From Limanda limanda (Eukaryota; Chordata; Actinopteri; Pleuronectiformes; Pleuronectidae), in NCBI RefSeq assembly GCF_963576545.1, contig NC_083638.1, forward strand, positions 27,166,090-27,230,089: 64,000 bases of DNA, given 5' to 3'. Of this stretch, positions 59,368 through 64,000 are shown piece by piece. A program made the translations under genes and the position numbers. The number at the start of each line of letters is the position of its first letter. Within the stretch, counting starts at the first letter, position 1. The notes below the pieces were generated by a model, which worked only from the letters and a program-made list of their open reading frames with translations, searched no databases and was not told the DNA's origin.

Positions 59368-60439
59368 TCGAATTGTGCCCAACGAGTTTTTGTGTTTTCA
59401 AGCTTTTCAGTGAGGAATTTTCCATTTGTATGTTCCTTTCTCTTTGTTGCCTGAAACAGCTTCTTATTGTTGCTGGATTCTTCTATAATCGTGGCTGTGT
59501 AGCTGTGTGTTAATCATGTCAGCCCATGAACAGACCCCCTCTGGAGCTCTGGAGCAAAACCACTGGTCTGTTCTACTGTCGACACACGTGCACAAATGTG
59601 CCTGTAGCTCAAATGACATGAGATGGTGTAGCTGTCCGCTGTGCTGGAACATGACGGTTTTGTGGAAAGGAAAAGATGTGATGATGGACGTGACAGACAT
59701 GGTCCAAGGACAAACAGAGACAGACAAGGACCTTCACGGAAACAAATTCAGACTTTTGAACCAACAAAAGAGATACAGAACAGATGAGAGTGTACATATT
59801 AGCAGCTGGACTTGTCAATGTTTCCTGGGACGGAGCAGGATTATAAGTCCAATTATAAAACACAACAACAGAGACAGTTCCCGTCACTCTTTCGTCATCC
59901 AGAGAAAGTTTTTACTGGCTTTGCTCATCGAGGTCATGTTCTGACTCTTCCCCTCTCTCATCCTCTTTCCACATGTGCCTTCAACTGCTTTTAACGTCAA
60001 TGCTATAAATATTTGGATCAATAATTCATGGGTGCCTTTGTAATGTCTCTGTGTGTATAAAATGCAATGATACTTTAATTTGTTACTTAGTTTTTCTTAG
60101 ACACCCTCTCTTAATGTTGTCTCTTTGCTCTGTACTTCCAGACATCACGTGTACCAGTAAGATTTCAGACCTATTGTCTGTTTCCAGGAAATCTTATCAC
60201 TTCCTGTACGCTGCATTACTTGACCTCAGTTTTTAATCATTTAGCTACAGACCGAATCAATGCTGTGGTGGCTCTTATTTATAGCTAAACATGCAGGGTA
60301 TGGTATTATTACATTGATATTATATAATGTATACTCTTGTCTCGTTCCTGCACACACACTGTATATTTTCAGGCAGGGCATGGAAAGTGGATGACGTGAA
60401 ACAAAGAAAGCAAGAGAGAGGATATGGAGTTAGAGGAGA

Positions 60440-60440
<1 letters not shown>

Positions 60441-60472
<32 letters not shown>

Positions 60473-60500
60473 GGAGAGAGAGAGAGGGCGAGAGAGATAG
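60441..60500. repeat. Short (TG)n(AG)n purine-rich tract
   Basis: A TG run passes into an AG-rich stretch with GGG interruptions. Confidence 0.9.
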
Positions 60501-60675
60501 GGAGCGAGGAGAGAGAAAACAGTGGAGAGTAAATCCTCTTTCCCTGCTGACTTTAATCTCTACAGGCTGAGTTCAGGCCTTACAGCAGCCGTCAGTCAAG
60601 ATGAGTGACAGCCCGCAGGGCCACAGGTGGGGGATGGGGACGGCCGGACCTTTCATTAAATCACCTCCACTATAA

Positions 60676-60678
<3 letters not shown>

Positions 60679-60709
<31 letters not shown>

Positions 60710-60714
60710 TGTGT
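60679..60714. repeat. (GT)n microsatellite
   Basis: A GT array of about 35 bases with one T interruption. Confidence 0.95.
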
Positions 60715-60804
60715 AGTTTTTTTTAGAATGTATTACCCTGACAGTAACACGATGCGAGGAGCACGTTTGATTTTGGTTTAGTTCTTCTTAGCCTTTATGG
60801 CATT

Positions 60805-60805
60805 G

Positions 60806-60844
<39 letters not shown>
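60805..60844. repeat. (CAAT)n tetranucleotide microsatellite
   Basis: Ten near-perfect tetranucleotide units of the atca/caat register. Confidence 0.97.
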
Positions 60845-60845
<1 letters not shown>

Positions 60846-62063
60846 GAATTTATTGTAATTTCTCACCAAACAGTACAACTATGCAGTGTTGAATTAACTA
60901 TCATTTCTCCAGGGCAGTGCAATTTCAATAGTATCTATAAAACAAACGATTAGTCAAATAAAATATTCAAATTCTATAAAACAAGAAAAAAGCAATGTGC
61001 AATAAGAGACCTATGAGCAAGACATTATAGCCGAAACAACTGTACAAGTGTCGGTGACAGTAGGTGACATGAAACAGCTATTGGGGGATGGAGCCACAGT
61101 ATCGAGGTCCTGCAGATATACGTGCTTGATCATTTAATTATCAGCGATAGCTAATGGGCTCCTAGATTGCTGTGCGTCGATAGTGCTTTTCACAGTAGAT
61201 TGACTTGAGTTGTCATTGTGTGTGCTTGACTGCTTGTAATCATGGCTGTAGACTCTTGTTATAACACAGAATGAATCTGATTAATTTATGGTTAAACAAA
61301 TCAAATGTCGATGTCATCGAGCAGGAAAGCTGTGCTGGACAGCAGCTCAACCAGAGTTAAATGGATGTGAGTAAATGTACCGGTCAGGAGAAACAAGAAG
61401 CTGTGCTGTACGTGTGACTTAACAGGAAGCAGCTCCACTGCTAAGAGATAACCAATCAATAACCCAGCAGTGTATTACCCAGGGCAGACGGATGTGGTGG
61501 GGAGAAGATGACACATAGAGCATGTGAGAGCACACAGTGAGATGACCAGTATTTGATATTTAGCTTAGTTTAAGAGGACACTCTGTTTTATGGGACATGC
61601 ATCAGTGGAACATCAATCCTGTTGCCACTGACAACACGACCACAGCAATGCTGTAAACAAGTGGGCATGAAGGGAGCATTGCCATGAATATGTCTTGGTT
61701 TGCTGCCATTTTGGAAACTTCAAATGTTTTTTCTAAAATGGAGCAGATGGCTGTGATAGTAACCTGAATACATTTCTTCCAGTGATCTGATCTAAATCTG
61801 TTCACAGTTCATATGGTCTGAATTTTAGAAATCGCTTCTTGCGCCTGAGCAGTTTATTACTTTTATTACAAAATCTGTGAATTTTCTCTTGTGCAACACG
61901 AACCTCACATGTACAGGTAATGTTGCTGATTCATGACTAGCAGAGTATGTTGCACTCTGGATTACAGCATCAGCAGAAAGTCTAAAATGTAAAATGTGAC
62001 CATAAATATTTTAAAGGTCAACTACTGTATGTACCGGGCAGAGCTGACCAAAAAGCACATGCA

Positions 62064-62065
<2 letters not shown>

Positions 62066-62157
<92 letters not shown>
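62066..62157. repeat. (CA)n microsatellite
   Basis: A perfect CA array of about 90 bases. Confidence 0.98.
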
Positions 62158-62159
<2 letters not shown>

Positions 62160-63910
62160 TTGAGAAGCACTTTGAAATGGCAGTTTTTTTCCTCTCCCTC
62201 CATTTCCGTTCCCGGCACATGTTCAATTATTAATCGGGCTGACGACTCCGCTGAGATGGAGGCAGAGACAGACAGAACAAGCAGATACTTTATCAAATAT
62301 CCAGCTGTGACACTACCTGACCTTGTGTCTGCTCACCTCAGAGACAGGAAGCCATTCACAGATGCATGAGACATAAATCTAACTAACCACCAACCTCTGG
62401 AACTTTAAAAAGAGGCACTGGCGGTTTCACGTTTTTTATCCCCAAAAAACGTGAAACCATACTGTGGCATCCGTCTCCTGCTGCAGTGTTTGATTGAGTC
62501 CAGCAGTCGGTGGTCCCTCAGTCCCATTGCTTCACTGTACACTGCAGTGGATTAGATTACATGAAGCATTAATGATCCCCAAGCTGAAAGCTGCTGGGTG
62601 GATAAATTCATATCAGCGACAACACACATTACAACAAAAACTCTTAATATGAACTCAATATGAATTGTGCAGTATAAATAGAAGCGCTTCAGACACACAA
62701 TTGCGATCTGATTGGAGCAGATCCGATTATTTGCCTCTTCAGAAGGTTAATTGTTCAGAGCGACAGCAGCCGCAGCAGCCGAGTGAGAGAGCGAGGAATT
62801 AAAGAAACACATGAGACTGGGCTGAGCTTTTCTTTGTCTCCTCATCTTCATCCCGACCAGCAGCAGCAGCATGTAGCGCTCAGCCTGCAGAATAACAGCC
62901 ATCAATTTTTCATACAGCATACCTCCAGGTCTGCTGCGTCTGGTTATATGAAAAACTGTCTGGCAGCGCGCCAGAGGAACAAAAATAGACCCTGTCTCTG
63001 TCTTGACACTTTCTTTTCACTGAAAGTGTCCACAGCCCCTCCTTCGTTCAGCTTCATTTACCGTTGATCCCTTTACACTGTAACTTTAGTTCAGTTAACA
63101 CATTTGCTGCCCTTGTTATATCTCATGCTTTGGTGTTATTTTATTGAGCCATAAACTGTGAACAAGCAGATATGACAAAGCCATTTCCCACTGGTGACCT
63201 CTGACAGCACTGACCTTTTTAGGAACCATCTTAGGAACCAAAGAGAAGCTCACCTGAGCTGAGCCGTAGTTCTAGTGTGAAATAGATATTTGACAAGTGT
63301 TGACGTTAGGATTCAGACGGGATCATGTCTGGTGTGAAAAGCTATTTGCTGAACCACAACAACTGTTACTGGGAGTGTGTGAAGTTGTGATCATACTGTT
63401 ACAGACCAAGCTGACAGAAAATGCCTTGAATATAAAAGAAAATTCACTTGTTTTTGGATAAGAGCTGTGCTGCTTCTGTGATACATTAAGGATGTGTAAC
63501 TATATTCATTTGAGTTCACGTGTGTTTTTGGTATTGTTGGGGACACGTTGTTTGTTGGGGAAACAGGCCTCTATAGCTGCAGACCTTGAAATGGCCTCAG
63601 TGAATAGTGTCTGTGTTTCATTTGAACAATTTTTCTATAAAACACTCAAGCTCCCTGGTTTGTATTTCATGTCATGTACCCGAGGCTACTCACACTCAGC
63701 AACGCTTCCCTTTGTGTGGTTTTGATGCACACCAGCTAATCCTCCCAAGACTTTAACTTACACTCAAGGTCACATGATGTCCTTCAAATTTCAAACTGTT
63801 TTATTTTAGAGTATTGTTTGTGTACTAACCCGTTTTTCCTCTTTTTCCCTCCCTCTCTGTCTCTTTTTTGTCTCAGTCTTTCTTGTTTAGGTCAAAGTTC
63901 AACAGTCATC

Positions 63911-63982
63911 ATGGCAGACGAAGCAGACATGCGCAATGAGCTGGCCGACCTGCAGACACGCGCAGACCACGTAGCTGATGAG
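63911..63982 (+). CDS. snap25: SNAP-25-like t-SNARE, first coding exon (gene continues beyond the window)
   Basis: ATG at 63,911 opens MADEADMRNELADLQTRADH, followed by VADE and a donor-like gag/gtgcag at 63,982/63,983. Human SNAP25 starts [24 protein letters not shown], and its first coding exon ends at the same point in phase 0. This is the N-terminal part of the first SNARE helix, which assembles with syntaxin and VAMP for vesicle fusion. The exon's acceptor is either the tcag at 63,876 or the gtttag at 63,890. Differences such as LQT and DHV suggest a divergent fish paralogue rather than the very conserved snap25a or b, but only 24 residues are visible. Confidence 0.85.
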
Positions 63983-64000
63983 GTGCAGTTTAAGACACAC

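Overview
The window is vertebrate nuclear DNA, almost certainly from a teleost fish. Coding exons are short and separated by introns with GT..AG borders. The proteins are vertebrate families in fish-like versions, introns are fairly compact, and dinucleotide microsatellites, a tRNA-derived SINE and small MITEs are frequent. There is no operon structure, phage, CRISPR or plasmid feature. All recognised protein genes lie on the + strand.

Region 1 (1 to about 37,040) is the insulin-like growth factor 1 receptor gene without its first exon. Twenty coding exons, equivalent to human exons 2-21, run from 3,349 to 32,325. Joined by eye they keep one open frame of 1,388 codons after the exon 1 junction. 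They cover L1, Cys-rich, L2, three fibronectin III domains with a tetra-Arg furin site, one transmembrane helix, an NPEY juxtamembrane motif, a complete tyrosine kinase and a C-terminal tail about 47 residues longer than the human one. A 3' UTR of up to about 4.7 kb follows. Intron 4 contains a 200-base N gap.

Region 2 (about 38,190 to 45,100) is lrrc28. It has a promoter with a perfect CRE palindrome, a probable non-coding exon 1, nine coding exons (369 residues, stop at 43,273) and a 3' UTR with a poly(A) signal near 45,080. Intron 8 holds an intact hAT-type MITE with an 8-bp target duplication.

Region 3 (about 45,100 to 64,000) has little coding sequence. It contains a LINE-tail-like fragment, a candidate promoter with two possible first exons (48.8-49.7 kb), a complete tRNA-Lys(CTT) gene followed directly by a tRNA-derived SINE, another SINE, many long CA/GT and CT microsatellites, and at the right edge the first coding exon of a SNAP-25-like gene (ATG at 63,911) that continues beyond the window.

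The three protein genes are neighbours rather than a pathway: a growth-factor receptor kinase, an intracellular leucine-rich-repeat protein and a membrane-fusion SNARE. I see no undescribed gene system. The observations most worth testing are CA repeats just inside several igf1r 5' splice sites, a UG-rich 3' splice site before the last igf1r exon, the expanded receptor tail, an ambiguous exon 14 acceptor, two well-bounded MITEs, and the candidate first exons upstream of the SNAP-25-like gene.
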